Source: Actinomycetales bacterium (GTDB taxonomy: Bacteria > Actinomycetota > Actinomycetes > Actinomycetales > Dermatophilaceae). Taken from it: DNA of 64,000 nt. Of this stretch, positions 54,501 to 63,121 are shown piece by piece (positions within the stretch are counted from its first letter, which is position 1; each line of letters begins with the position of its first letter). The stretch is from NCBI GenBank assembly GCA_002748155.1, contig PDRO01000009.1, forward strand, positions 20,380 through 84,379, in the 5' to 3' direction. The position numbers and the translations under genes are program-made. The notes beneath the pieces are model-generated. The model worked only from the letters and a program-made list of their open reading frames with translations, was not told where the DNA came from and ran no database searches.

Positions 54501-55415
54501 ATGGCCGGCATGAACCCGGTGTTCAACAAGATCAACAGGGATATCCGCAACGGCAGCTACGCGGGCTTCAACGAGCCGCAGCGGCCGGGCTACGGGCAGC
54601 AGACCTCTCCACCGCAGGACCAGCGCGCCTACGGTCAGCCCGGTTACGGCCAGCCAGGCTATGGGCAGGGCGGCTATCTGCCCCCCACCCAGGAGCAGCT
54701 GGACCAGATGTACCAGCGTCCGAGCGCCGGGCCCCTGGACACCGGCCGGGTGACCTACGACGACGTCATCATGAAGACACTGGCGCTGTTCGCGCTCGTC
54801 GTCCTCACGGCAGGATTCGCCTGGTTCGTGGTGTCGGTGTCGCCGGGGCTCGTGACTCCGCTCTGGTATGGCGGCATGTTCGGTGGCTTGGCCGTCGGTC
54901 TCTTCATCGCGTTCAAGAAGAGCATCTCGGTCCCACTCATCGCCCTGTATGCCGTGCTCGAAGGGCTGTTCGTCGGCGCTATGAGCCGAGTGCTCGAGGC
55001 TGCGTTCCCGGGCATCGTCATGACCGCGGTGGTCGCGACCCTGGCCACTTTCGCTGGGATGCTCATCGGCTACAAGATGGGCTTCATCCGGGTGACCGCC
55101 AAGTCGCGGCGGATCTTCGGGATGATGCTTATCGGCTACCTGCTCTTCAGCCTGGTCAACCTGCTCGCCCTCATGGTCGGCTGGACCAGTGGCTGGGGCT
55201 TCGGCGGCAACGGCCTGCTCGGCATCGGCATCTCGCTGCTCGGTGTCGGCCTGGCCTCCTACTCGCTGGCGATCGACTTCGACACCATCGACGAGGTCGT
55301 GCGCCGGGGCGCCCCACAAAAGTACTCCTGGCTGCTGGCCCACGGCTTGATCGTCAGCTTGGTCTGGCTCTACATCGAGATCCTGCGCCTGCTGGCCCGC
55401 CTGCGCGGTGACTGA
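54501..55415 (+). CDS. Bax inhibitor-1/YccA family membrane protein
   Basis: A 304-aa protein. A Gly/Tyr/Gln/Pro-rich soluble N-terminus (residues 1-75, with repeats such as YGQPGYGQPGYGQGGY) precedes seven predicted helices (about residues 90-300) of the BI-1 fold, which in other members transports Ca2+. The C-terminal part has DFDTIDEVVRRGAPQKYSW with the paired Asp residues of the family pore. GGAGG lies 7 bases before the ATG. Function in bacteria is not settled. Confidence 0.9.
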   Translation: MAGMNPVFNKINRDIRNGSYAGFNEPQRPGYGQQTSPPQDQRAYGQPGYGQPGYGQGGYLPPTQEQLDQMYQRPSAGPLDTGRVTYDDVIMKTLALFALVVLTAGFAWFVVSVSPGLVTPLWYGGMFGGLAVGLFIAFKKSISVPLIALYAVLEGLFVGAMSRVLEAAFPGIVMTAVVATLATFAGMLIGYKMGFIRVTAKSRRIFGMMLIGYLLFSLVNLLALMVGWTSGWGFGGNGLLGIGISLLGVGLASYSLAIDFDTIDEVVRRGAPQKYSWLLAHGLIVSLVWLYIEILRLLARLRGD

Positions 55416-55439
55416 TCCTGCTTGACGAGTGATTCACGA

Positions 55440-55829
55440 GTGACGTCTCGGTCGGTGCCCCACCCGGTGGCCGACGAGCTCACGCGCCTGGCCGGGCGGT
55501 GGCAGCAGCTGCCGCTCGACCAGGCGCTTTCGTATGCCGGACACCTGCGGACGATTGCGCAGGAACTCTTCCATGCGGTGGCCGGGCGAGACGGCAGCTT
55601 GGTCGACGACACCCGCGGCACGGTCGACGGTGGGACCGAGCCATGCACGAGCACCGGCCCGGGTGCCATCGTGCCCGATCTTGGTGCCGCAGCAGCCCTG
55701 GACCAGTTGCGGGTGGCCGTCTTCGACGCCACTCAGCTCGCCGACCCGGCACTCGATGCGCGCGTCGCCGAGTCACTTACCGAGTTGCGACGCGGCATAC
55801 GTGTAGGTCGATCTGCCTACCCCGCATGA
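55440..55829 (+). CDS. hypothetical protein
   Basis: About 129 aa, rich in Ala, Leu, Asp and Arg, with no recognised domain, signal peptide or membrane segment. Two helical regions (about residues 10-40 and 82-120) flank a Gly/Thr-rich linker. Start could be GTG 55440 or TTG 55422; neither has a good ribosome binding site. It follows the Bax inhibitor-1 family gene closely on the same strand, and its codon pattern looks like coding sequence. Confidence 0.55.
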   Translation: MTSRSVPHPVADELTRLAGRWQQLPLDQALSYAGHLRTIAQELFHAVAGRDGSLVDDTRGTVDGGTEPCTSTGPGAIVPDLGAAAALDQLRVAVFDATQLADPALDARVAESLTELRRGIRVGRSAYPA

Positions 55830-55962
55830 CGCCGACTGGCTCCTGGTGCGTGGCCCGATGGTCTTCTCGTCGGAAGCGGTGCGGATATCGCGGCTGACTC
55901 CCGTCGATCCTGCCGCCCCTGCCATTGCGGCCCCGTCAACCGAGCTGGAGTTGTCCGTCAGC

Positions 55963-57363
55963 TCAGCCGCGTTCTCCAGAGGCTCTTGGCTCGCTGACAT
56001 GGGAGAACGCGCGACACAATAGATCCGGCAGACTGGCTTGCCACTGCAGTACATCGTGACCGGCAGCCGGCTCGTCATAGCCGATGAGTGCGCCCTGGGA
56101 ATCCAGCAAGGCGGCTGCGTCTCGGAGCCGGTCGACCAGGACCCAGTCGTAGCGGCCACTCTCGATGAGTACCGGGGCGGGGTCTCGGGCCTCAGCCAGC
56201 TCCTGGAACCACCCCCGTCGTGGCGGTATTGCCGAGTTCCATTGGCAGTTCGGCTCAACGCGAGTGGCATAGGGATTAGTGGAAAGGTCGTTCGGGTCGA
56301 TGGCGGGCCACCACAGCGATGGTGACTGTCCCACGGCGGCGGCGACCAGGTCGGGATGGCGGGTGGCGCACAACAGCGCGAATAGGCCTCCCAGGCTCTG
56401 ACCAGCCACGATCCACGGCCCCTGGCCCACGTGTCCCGCGACGTGATCGCGGATCTGTTCCAGCATCCGGCCGGACTGAGGCGGACTGGCCGGGTAGTCC
56501 AGTTGGCGTTGCCTGGCGCCACCGGAATCGAGGAACACCACGTGCATGGGCGCCAAACGTCCCGCTTGCACCAGCCGGCACAGCTCGGAGGCGATCGGGA
56601 ACTGCTCGCGCCACACCTCCCCGTCGGTGAGAAGGAAAACGGGGCTGGTGACGTCGCAGTCCGGATGTGACCACACCGACAACGACAGTTCGACATCGGT
56701 GTACGTGCCGCGAAGCGACCGGACCGGGATCGTCTCAACAGGTTCGTCCTCCCAGAGCCGTCGTCGCATGGCGGCCGGCCCCGCCGCCACCGCGAGCCGA
56801 GGGGTTGCTTGCCTTCCGGGAATCACCAGCTTGTTGACGATATGGCTTCCCGCCAGTGGGTCCTCGCACGCGGCCGCCAGCAACGGCTGCATCCGTTCCG
56901 GGTCCACGCCCCGGTGGAGAACTACCGATGGGGGGTGAGGCAGTGGGATGAACAGGTAACTACTCAACAAGCTATGCGGAACTCGCAACGTCAACGCGTG
57001 CACACGTGAGGTGCCTAGCCGGGCCATCAGGGTGTCCGCGATGTCCATGACGTCGCAGAAACGATTGAGGTACAACGCTACGCCGTGCGGGGCGTCGCCG
57101 ATCCATACGAACGTCACCCGGGAGTGACGCTCGTCCGCAGGCTCCCACAGCGGCGTGCCCTGCATCTGCAGCTGAGAGCTGAGATCGTCCTCGGCCTGGG
57201 CGAGCTGCGCATCGTCGGTACACGCGGCCAGTCGCCGGGCGATGGCATCGACGTGTGCGGATTCCGCGATAGGTAGTGGCCATGGTCGTACGCTGTGGGG
57301 CGGCGTGGCCGCCCGGATTCGAGACTCGACGGCCTCCTGCGCGTCAGCTGGCACGGTAGGCAC
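55963..57363 (-). CDS. enterochelin esterase-like protein (Fes family)
   Basis: A 466-aa protein resembling Fes, which cleaves ferric catecholate siderophores after uptake to free iron. The N-terminal part (about residues 60-215) corresponds to the Fes binding domain (LWEPADERHSRVTFVWIGD). The C-terminal alpha/beta hydrolase domain has the nucleophile elbow VAGQSLGGLFALLCA (Ser near residue 323), ALIGYDEPAAGHDVLQW with the likely His, and IESGRYDWVLVD with the likely acid. No signal peptide, consistent with action in the cytoplasm. GTG start. It diverges from another Fes-like gene across an iron-box-like site. Confidence 0.87.
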   Translation of the reverse strand: MPTVPADAQEAVESRIRAATPPHSVRPWPLPIAESAHVDAIARRLAACTDDAQLAQAEDDLSSQLQMQGTPLWEPADERHSRVTFVWIGDAPHGVALYLNRFCDVMDIADTLMARLGTSRVHALTLRVPHSLLSSYLFIPLPHPPSVVLHRGVDPERMQPLLAAACEDPLAGSHIVNKLVIPGRQATPRLAVAAGPAAMRRRLWEDEPVETIPVRSLRGTYTDVELSLSVWSHPDCDVTSPVFLLTDGEVWREQFPIASELCRLVQAGRLAPMHVVFLDSGGARQRQLDYPASPPQSGRMLEQIRDHVAGHVGQGPWIVAGQSLGGLFALLCATRHPDLVAAAVGQSPSLWWPAIDPNDLSTNPYATRVEPNCQWNSAIPPRRGWFQELAEARDPAPVLIESGRYDWVLVDRLRDAAALLDSQGALIGYDEPAAGHDVLQWQASLPDLLCRAFSHVSEPRASGERG

Positions 57364-57523
57364 GCTAGCTCAGCTATGCAGCGGTCTGTGGATGGCCGTG
57401 ACCAGTGACTCCTGGGCCGTGCTTCGGAAGGTCTGAACAGCGATATGGCCCCGGGCGGGAACCGAGCGAAGCGGTCGGACCCGGTTGTCGGATGATGGGT
57501 GGTCGGATCAACAGGCCGGCTCC

Positions 57524-57542
57524 CATGGATAGCCTTGCCTAA
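57524..57542. promoter_or_regulatory. putative DtxR/IdeR iron box
   Basis: Read on the minus strand it is TTAGGCAAGGCTATCCATG, matching 13 of 19 positions of the DtxR/IdeR consensus TTAGGTTAGGCTAACCTAA. It lies in the gap between the two Fes-like genes, 34 bases before the rightward one, where a bound iron repressor would block transcription. Confidence 0.6.
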
Positions 57543-57575
57543 GTATGACGATGCTGTCGACGGGTGAAGGTGGCC

Positions 57576-58694
57576 ATGCCGAGATCGAATCCGGATGTCG
57601 GTGGGTTCTCCGCCGAGGTCGAGATCGTTGACGAACTCGGCGATAGCCGAACGGATCGAAGTGTCGGCGGCCGAGGCCAGCCGGACCAGGTCACGGTCGT
57701 CTTCACTGCCACTGCTATGTCTCAGCCCGGCATCTGGTCACCGGCGCTCGGGGGGCCAGCGCTGGCGCCGATGTCCGCGGACGGGCCACGGCGGTGGCGA
57801 CTCGAGCTGAGCCTGCCCGCTGACGCCAATGCCAGCTGGGCAGCCGTGCCTGACGTGCGCCGTGCCAGGTTCTCACTGGCGCAGAGGGTCCGGGCGGCTG
57901 CCTCCTACCGTGCCCGGGTTGAGTTGGGCATGATCCTGGATGGGCAGTTGCAGGTCGAGGCACCGCAGATCCCCAGCCTGTACCGCTTGATCGGTTCAGA
58001 TCCGCATGTCGCGCTCTCTCCCAACATCGCCTTGATCCCCACTCCGCGGTCCAGGCAGCTACCGTACGAGAACCTTTGCGCTCCAGTGCTGGAGCCAGAG
58101 CGCGCCACAGCGTGTGGACGGTGGCTCACGACGGTCCGGGATGCCCCCGAAACGCCAGCTCGGCAGGTGGTGTTGCTGGACGGAGAGGTCCTCATTCGGG
58201 TCGACGAACAACTCGCCGAGACCGGTTGGGGCCGTATCTATTTGCACAACGCAGATGCTGTGAGCCGGATGCGCGAGCATGCCCGGCCTCTTGCCGCCGC
58301 CCGGGGCATGGCTCTCGACTGCGTAGCCCCGGCGTGCGGGATTCCTCTTGTGGTGGGTACGTCCGCGACAGCGCCCACGGCGCTCGCCTTAGCCCTTCGA
58401 TTGGGGGCCGACAGGGCCGTCCTGCTATCGCCGGCTTTCCCGAGTGATCGTGCCCGCCGGGCTTTGGTGCAGCAGGCGGCCAAGGTCGGGATCCACGTCG
58501 ATGTCCGTGCCGGATCGCTGGAACGCGGGGGTGGCGACCCCCGGCGCAATACTCGCGATCGTTCCAGAGACCTCGCAGGGGACGTTGAGCGCGCCGGCGG
58601 TTCGGCGACCTTCACGGAGTTCTCCGGTGGTCACGACCTGGCGGCTTGGTGGCCGACGCTGTTGGATGCGCTGCATGCCGATCGCCCCCTCTAG
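57576..58694 (+). CDS. Fes-like alpha/beta hydrolase with altered nucleophile motif
   Basis: A 372-aa protein distantly similar to the leftward Fes-like neighbour. The N-terminal part (DQVTVVFTATAMSQPGIWSP) resembles the Fes binding domain. The C-terminal part keeps an alpha/beta hydrolase pattern, but the elbow reads VGTSATAPTALALAL: Ser (about residue 263) remains while the second Gly of GxSxG is Thr. GGHDLAAWW (about His353) matches the catalytic His region EGGHDWAWW of Fes. It may be a weak esterase or a ferric-siderophore-binding protein without hydrolase activity. ATG 57576 has GAAGG 5 bases upstream. Expected to be iron-regulated with its neighbours. Confidence 0.72.
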   Translation: MPRSNPDVGGFSAEVEIVDELGDSRTDRSVGGRGQPDQVTVVFTATAMSQPGIWSPALGGPALAPMSADGPRRWRLELSLPADANASWAAVPDVRRARFSLAQRVRAAASYRARVELGMILDGQLQVEAPQIPSLYRLIGSDPHVALSPNIALIPTPRSRQLPYENLCAPVLEPERATACGRWLTTVRDAPETPARQVVLLDGEVLIRVDEQLAETGWGRIYLHNADAVSRMREHARPLAAARGMALDCVAPACGIPLVVGTSATAPTALALALRLGADRAVLLSPAFPSDRARRALVQQAAKVGIHVDVRAGSLERGGGDPRRNTRDRSRDLAGDVERAGGSATFTEFSGGHDLAAWWPTLLDALHADRPL

Positions 58695-58764
58695 CTCTAG
58701 CGCGTCGTCCGAAACCCAGCCGTCGGTTCCCCACTCCGCTCGTCGGTTCGCAGGGCGCCAGCAG

Positions 58765-58778
58765 TTAGGTATACCTAA
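58765..58778. promoter_or_regulatory. perfect palindrome, possible iron-repressor site
   Basis: TTAGGTATACCTAA is a 14-base perfect palindrome 73 bases upstream of the siderophore-binding protein gene. The TTAGGT/ACCTAA ends are the arms of DtxR/IdeR boxes, but the centre is 5 bases shorter than the 19-base consensus. Confidence 0.55.
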
Positions 58779-58851
58779 GCTCTAGTGGCTAGGATCGGGG
58801 CGGGCACGGCTTCACCTGTCCTTCCCCTATCAGCGTAAGAGGAGAAAACCC

Positions 58852-59856
58852 GTGCACGTAGCGCGCAGACTCGCTGTCGTCTTGGTTGCCGTGCCCGCTC
58901 TGGCCCTCGCTGGATGTGGCGGCAGCAACAACGACGATGTCGCAGCGCCCTCCAGTTCATCGACTTCGGTCGACGACTCGCCAGGCAGTTGGCCTCGCGA
59001 GATCGCCCACGAGGCTGGCACTACTGAGATCCCGGAGAAGCCGGTCACGATCGTCTCGACATCGGTGACACTCACCGGCACCTTGCTGGCAATCGACGCT
59101 CCGGTGAAAGCCACTGCGGCCGCGTCGGTCAGCCCCCTCACCGACGACAAGGGCTTCTTCCAGCAGTGGGCTGGTGTAGCGGACCAGCGCGGCGTGGAGG
59201 TGCTCTACCCCAACCTCCAACTTGACTTGGAAGCCGTAGAAGCCATCGAACCCGACTTGATCGTCGGCTCCAGCCTGGGCTCGGACTCCACGATGGACGC
59301 CTACGACCAGCTCAGCGAGATCGCGCCGACGATCATTCTCGACTACGGCGCCAACTCCTGGCAGGAGCTCAGCAACCAGCTGGGCAAAGCCACCGGCCTG
59401 GAGTCCAACGCCGACGCGGTCATCAGCGAGTTCGCAACACTGGTCAGCGACACGGCCGCAGACTTGCAACTGCCTGATCAGCCGGTTGCGGTCATCTCCT
59501 ACAACGGCGCCGACGGCACGGGCGTGTTTATGCCCAACAGTTCGCAGGGCACCACGATGACCGATCTGGGCTTCGAGTACATCAAGGTTCCCACCGAACT
59601 GGCCGCCCGAGCGAGATCCGACGCCTCGTTCTTCACCCCGGAAAACGCTTCGACCGCCTTGGCGGAAGCCAAGACTCTCTTTCCGGTTCCCACGTCCGGT
59701 GATCCCACCGCTGCCATCACGGCTGACCCACTGTTGGCCAACCAACCGGCGGTTTCAGGCGACGCCCTCTATCTGACCCCGCCGACCGCGTTCCGTCTGG
59801 ACTACTACAGCGGCCGCCAACTGGTGCAGAAAATGGACGAGTACTTCGGGTCGTGA
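58852..59856 (+). CDS. ferric-siderophore ABC transporter substrate-binding lipoprotein (FepB-like)
   Basis: A 334-aa lipoprotein with lipobox ALAGC (Cys22), a Ser/Thr/Asp tether, and the class III binding-protein fold with the long backbone helix typical of siderophore receptors. EIAHEAGTTEIPEKPVTIVS and LEAVEAIEPDLIVGSSLG are the family blocks; FLV-type DYYSGRQLVQKMDEYFGS ends the protein. First gene of a BDGC importer set. GTG start with GAGGAG about 9 bases upstream. The palindrome at 58765 suggests repression by iron. Confidence 0.92.
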   Translation: MHVARRLAVVLVAVPALALAGCGGSNNDDVAAPSSSSTSVDDSPGSWPREIAHEAGTTEIPEKPVTIVSTSVTLTGTLLAIDAPVKATAAASVSPLTDDKGFFQQWAGVADQRGVEVLYPNLQLDLEAVEAIEPDLIVGSSLGSDSTMDAYDQLSEIAPTIILDYGANSWQELSNQLGKATGLESNADAVISEFATLVSDTAADLQLPDQPVAVISYNGADGTGVFMPNSSQGTTMTDLGFEYIKVPTELAARARSDASFFTPENASTALAEAKTLFPVPTSGDPTAAITADPLLANQPAVSGDALYLTPPTAFRLDYYSGRQLVQKMDEYFGS

Positions 59857-59881
59857 TCTGTTGAGGAAGTCTGCGGCCTAG

Positions 59882-60949
59882 GTGGATAGCAATACCAACG
59901 TCCGGGAGGGCAGGGCTCGCCGCTCAAGAGCTAGTGTGCGCTCGAGCGGTTCGGCCCGGCGGCTAGCCAGCCTGATCGGGGTCTGTTCGGTGGTCATCGT
60001 GGTGTGCGGCATCGGCGGCTTGGCGCTAGGGTCGCACGCCACACCGGTGTCGGCGGTGTCCGATGTGTTAACCGACTACGACCCCACCAACACTGACCAC
60101 ATCATTGTGGTCAGTTCACGGATCCCGCGGGCAGTGCTGGCAATCATCGTCGGAGTGGCCTTGGGGCTGGCCGGGTTGCTGATGCAGGCCATCACACGCA
60201 ATCCACTGGCCGAACCGGGTCTGTTCGCCGTCAACGCGGGCGCGTCGGCCGCCGTGGTGATCGCCATCGGCTTCTTCGGCATCGTCGATATCAACCGCTA
60301 CATCTGGTTCTCTTTCATCGGCTGTGCGGTGGCGGCGGTGCTGGTATACCTACTTGGCACGGCGCGGCGGAGTGGGTCGGGTCCGGCGCGGATGGCGTTG
60401 GCTGGTGCGGCGCTGTCAGTGGCAATCGCCGCTGCCACCGACTTCGTGTTGTTGAGCAACACTCAGGTGTTCAACCAGTTTCGTTTCTGGGCAGTCGGAT
60501 CGTTGCAAGGTCGCAGCCTTGACGTGGCGTTGACAGTGCTGCCGTTCGTGCTGGTCGGCGTCGTGCTGAGTGTGCTGCTCATCCGGCCACTGAACGCTAT
60601 GGCGCTCGGTGAGGACATAGCCCGTGGGCTCGGAGTGCGCCCGGGGTTCACCCGCGCCGGTGCAGCGCTCGCCGTGGTCCTGCTGGCCGGCGCGGCGACG
60701 TCCGCGGCTGGGCCGATCATGTTCGTCGGGCTGGCGGCTCCGCACATCGTCCGGCTGCTGGTCGGTGTTGATCAGCGGGTGCTGATTCCCGGGGTGCTGT
60801 TCACGGCACCCGCATTCGTCCTACTGGCCGATGTGTTGGGCCGGTGGATCATCGCACCGGCAGAACTGCAGACGGGCATCATGGCCGCGATTCTCGGCGG
60901 GCCGGTGTTTGTCGCGCTCGTGCGATCCCGGCGATTGGCAGCCCTGTGA
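59882..60949 (+). CDS. ferric-siderophore ABC transporter permease (FepD-like)
   Basis: A 355-aa FecCD-family permease with about nine or ten helices. Family blocks SSRIPRAVLAIIVGVALGLA, LLMQAITRNPLAEPGLFAVN and FVGLAAPHIVRLLVGVDQRV are present. It would pair with the next gene as a heterodimer, as FepD with FepG. GTG start 25 bases after the binding-protein gene; the stop overlaps the next start by 4 bases. Confidence 0.92.
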   Translation: MDSNTNVREGRARRSRASVRSSGSARRLASLIGVCSVVIVVCGIGGLALGSHATPVSAVSDVLTDYDPTNTDHIIVVSSRIPRAVLAIIVGVALGLAGLLMQAITRNPLAEPGLFAVNAGASAAVVIAIGFFGIVDINRYIWFSFIGCAVAAVLVYLLGTARRSGSGPARMALAGAALSVAIAAATDFVLLSNTQVFNQFRFWAVGSLQGRSLDVALTVLPFVLVGVVLSVLLIRPLNAMALGEDIARGLGVRPGFTRAGAALAVVLLAGAATSAAGPIMFVGLAAPHIVRLLVGVDQRVLIPGVLFTAPAFVLLADVLGRWIIAPAELQTGIMAAILGGPVFVALVRSRRLAAL

Positions 60950-62046
60950 GTCGCTTACGTGAGGGCACGGCGACTGTGGCGTCATCCGGTATTCCGGGAA
61001 CCGTTGGGCTGCGTCGATCTAAGGTCACCAAGCACTGGGTGATCACCGCCGGCTGGGTCAGCTTGCGGATCGCCCCACGGACGTTCTGGGTCGCGCTGGC
61101 CCTGCTGCTGCTCTTGTCCACAGTTTCTGCGATTGCACTCATGCACGGCACGATGTCGTTGTCCGCTTCCGAGGTGATCGCAGCTGTGTGGGGTGACGGT
61201 GAGCGGGGGGTGGTCCGGACGGTACAAGGGCGGCGGCTGCCCCGGCTGATCACCGCGATCCTGGTCGGTGGTGCACTCGGGATCTCCGGCGCGATGATCC
61301 AGACCGTTTCGCGAAACCCTCTAGGTTCACCGGACATCATCGGATTCACGAGTGGCGCTGCCACGGGTGCGGTGATCTGGATCAGTGTGTTCGGCGTCTC
61401 GGTGCTGCCTACCGCGCTTGCGGCGGTGGCCGGTGGGGTGCTCACCGCTTCCGTGGTTTACCTAGTCGCCCGCCGCGACGGTGTCAGCGGTGGTATCCGG
61501 CTAGTGCTGGTCGGTATCGGTGTCGGTGCGATCACCACCGCGGTCACCACAGTGTTCGTGGTGCGGGCCGATCACGACCGGGCAGCTAATGCACAGCAGT
61601 GGTTGGCCGGTACCCTCATCGCCCGTGGCTGGACCCATGCGACCAGCATGTTGGTCGCCGTCGCGATCCTCATCGTGCCGGTTTGGATCGTGTCACGGCG
61701 GCTGTCGTTCTTGGAAATGGGTGACGACCTAGCCGCCGGTGTCGGAGTCGCCGTGGAACGGACCCGGTTTCTTGCGGTGGCGCTAGCCGTGTTGTTGCTC
61801 TCGGTGTCTGTAGCGACCACGGGGCCCATCGCCTTCGTCTCGTTGGCCGCACCGCAGATCGCCCGGCGGCTGACCCGCAGCGCCGGTGTGCAGGTGGGTA
61901 CCGCTTTTCTGGTCGGGGCCTGCTTGCTCTTGCTTGCCGACCTGTTGTCCCAAGCGGTCGACATCGGCCTTCGCACTCCCGTCGGCACCGTCACGGCATT
62001 GCTCGGTGGGTTGTACCTGATCTGGCTCCTGGCACGGCGCGCATGA
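60946..62046 (+). CDS. ferric-siderophore ABC transporter permease (FepG-like)
   Basis: A 366-aa FecCD-family permease, second half of the heterodimer. The blocks LPRLITAILVGGALGISGAM, IQTVSRNPLGSPDIIGFTSG and FVSLAAPQIARRLTRSAG are typical of FepG. The start at GTG 60946 overlaps the FepD-like stop; the frame stays open upstream to 60844 but would be buried in the previous gene. Confidence 0.92.
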   Translation: MSRLREGTATVASSGIPGTVGLRRSKVTKHWVITAGWVSLRIAPRTFWVALALLLLLSTVSAIALMHGTMSLSASEVIAAVWGDGERGVVRTVQGRRLPRLITAILVGGALGISGAMIQTVSRNPLGSPDIIGFTSGAATGAVIWISVFGVSVLPTALAAVAGGVLTASVVYLVARRDGVSGGIRLVLVGIGVGAITTAVTTVFVVRADHDRAANAQQWLAGTLIARGWTHATSMLVAVAILIVPVWIVSRRLSFLEMGDDLAAGVGVAVERTRFLAVALAVLLLSVSVATTGPIAFVSLAAPQIARRLTRSAGVQVGTAFLVGACLLLLADLLSQAVDIGLRTPVGTVTALLGGLYLIWLLARRA

Positions 62047-62071
62047 CTCAACCCACCGTGGAGAACCCCGG

Positions 62072-62866
62072 ATGACCGCTCCCATCGTGAGTGCGCACCA
62101 GGTGCAGTTGGGCTATGCCGGCGCAGCTGTGGTGCACGAGCTCTCGATCGAGATTCCCGACGGTGGGTTTACCATCATCATCGGACCGAATGCCTGCGGT
62201 AAGTCGACGCTGTTGCGTGGGCTTGGCCGGATGCTCGTCCCGCGGTCGGGAAAGGTGTTACTGGACGGGCACGACATCAGACTTGCTGGGGCCAAGTGGG
62301 TTGCGCGACACATCGCACTGCTGCCGCAGGCTCCCACCACTCCGGATGCCATCACTGTCGCCGACCTGGTTTCCCGAGGTCGTTACCCGCACCAGAGCAT
62401 GCTGCGACAATGGTCCGTCCAGGATGAGGAGGCGGTCGCGGCGGCACTGACTGAAGTCGGGATGGCCGACAGTGCCGAGCGGTACGTCGAAGAGTTGTCC
62501 GGGGGACAACGGCAGCGGGTATGGATCGCGATGACATTGGCGCAGGAGACGCCGGTTCTCTTGTTGGACGAACCGACCACCTATCTAGACATCGCTCACC
62601 AGCTCGACGTGCTCAACCTGTGCGCCCGGTTGCATCGACGGGGCCGCACGTTGGTCGCCGTCCTGCACGATCTGAACTTGGCGGCCCGCTACGCCAGCAA
62701 TATCGTGGCAATGCGGGACGGGCGGATCGTCGCCGAGGGGTCACCCTCGGACGTGTTGACGCCGCAGTTGTTGGCTGACGTGTTCGACCTCGATGCGCGG
62801 GTGCAACCGGATCCGGAGACGGGCCGCCCCATGATGATTCCCCGTGATGGCCGCGACCGCAGCTAG
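62072..62866 (+). CDS. ferric-siderophore ABC transporter ATP-binding protein (FepC-like)
   Basis: A 264-aa ATPase of the FepC/FecE class: Walker A GPNACGKSTLL (about residues 37-47), signature LSGGQRQRVWIAMTLAQ, Walker B VLLLDEPTTYLDIAHQ and switch region AVLHDLNLAARY. The DEPTTYLDIAHQ string is characteristic of siderophore importers. Last gene of the importer set, 25 bases after the FepG-like gene. With the Fes-like genes it gives a complete uptake and release pathway; no siderophore synthesis genes are in the window. Confidence 0.94.
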   Translation: MTAPIVSAHQVQLGYAGAAVVHELSIEIPDGGFTIIIGPNACGKSTLLRGLGRMLVPRSGKVLLDGHDIRLAGAKWVARHIALLPQAPTTPDAITVADLVSRGRYPHQSMLRQWSVQDEEAVAAALTEVGMADSAERYVEELSGGQRQRVWIAMTLAQETPVLLLDEPTTYLDIAHQLDVLNLCARLHRRGRTLVAVLHDLNLAARYASNIVAMRDGRIVAEGSPSDVLTPQLLADVFDLDARVQPDPETGRPMMIPRDGRDRS

Positions 62867-63121
62867 GGGCTGGATGAGCGCGTCCGCGTTCATGGCGCCC
62901 GGCTCCGTTGCGCGCCTGCTTGATCCACGACTGACACGCCCCTGGCCTGCGTCGCCACCCACCGCGACCTCGTCACCACACTCTCCCTTGGGAAAAGCCG
63001 TTATGACACGGTTTGGGAGCGTCAGATCCCAGACCCCAGACCAAGGAGCAAGATCGCGATCCCAGAAAATGGTCAGGTCCTGGGACTCCCTGCGGGGGCC
63101 GGATGGTGGCAGGCTCTGCGT

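Noticed and set aside
53856..55343. A 495-codon minus-strand open frame crossing the peptide deformylase gene, the tRNA and the Bax inhibitor-1 family gene.
   Set aside because: It runs through a tRNA and two well-supported genes on the other strand; the Glu/His-rich translation is a composition effect.
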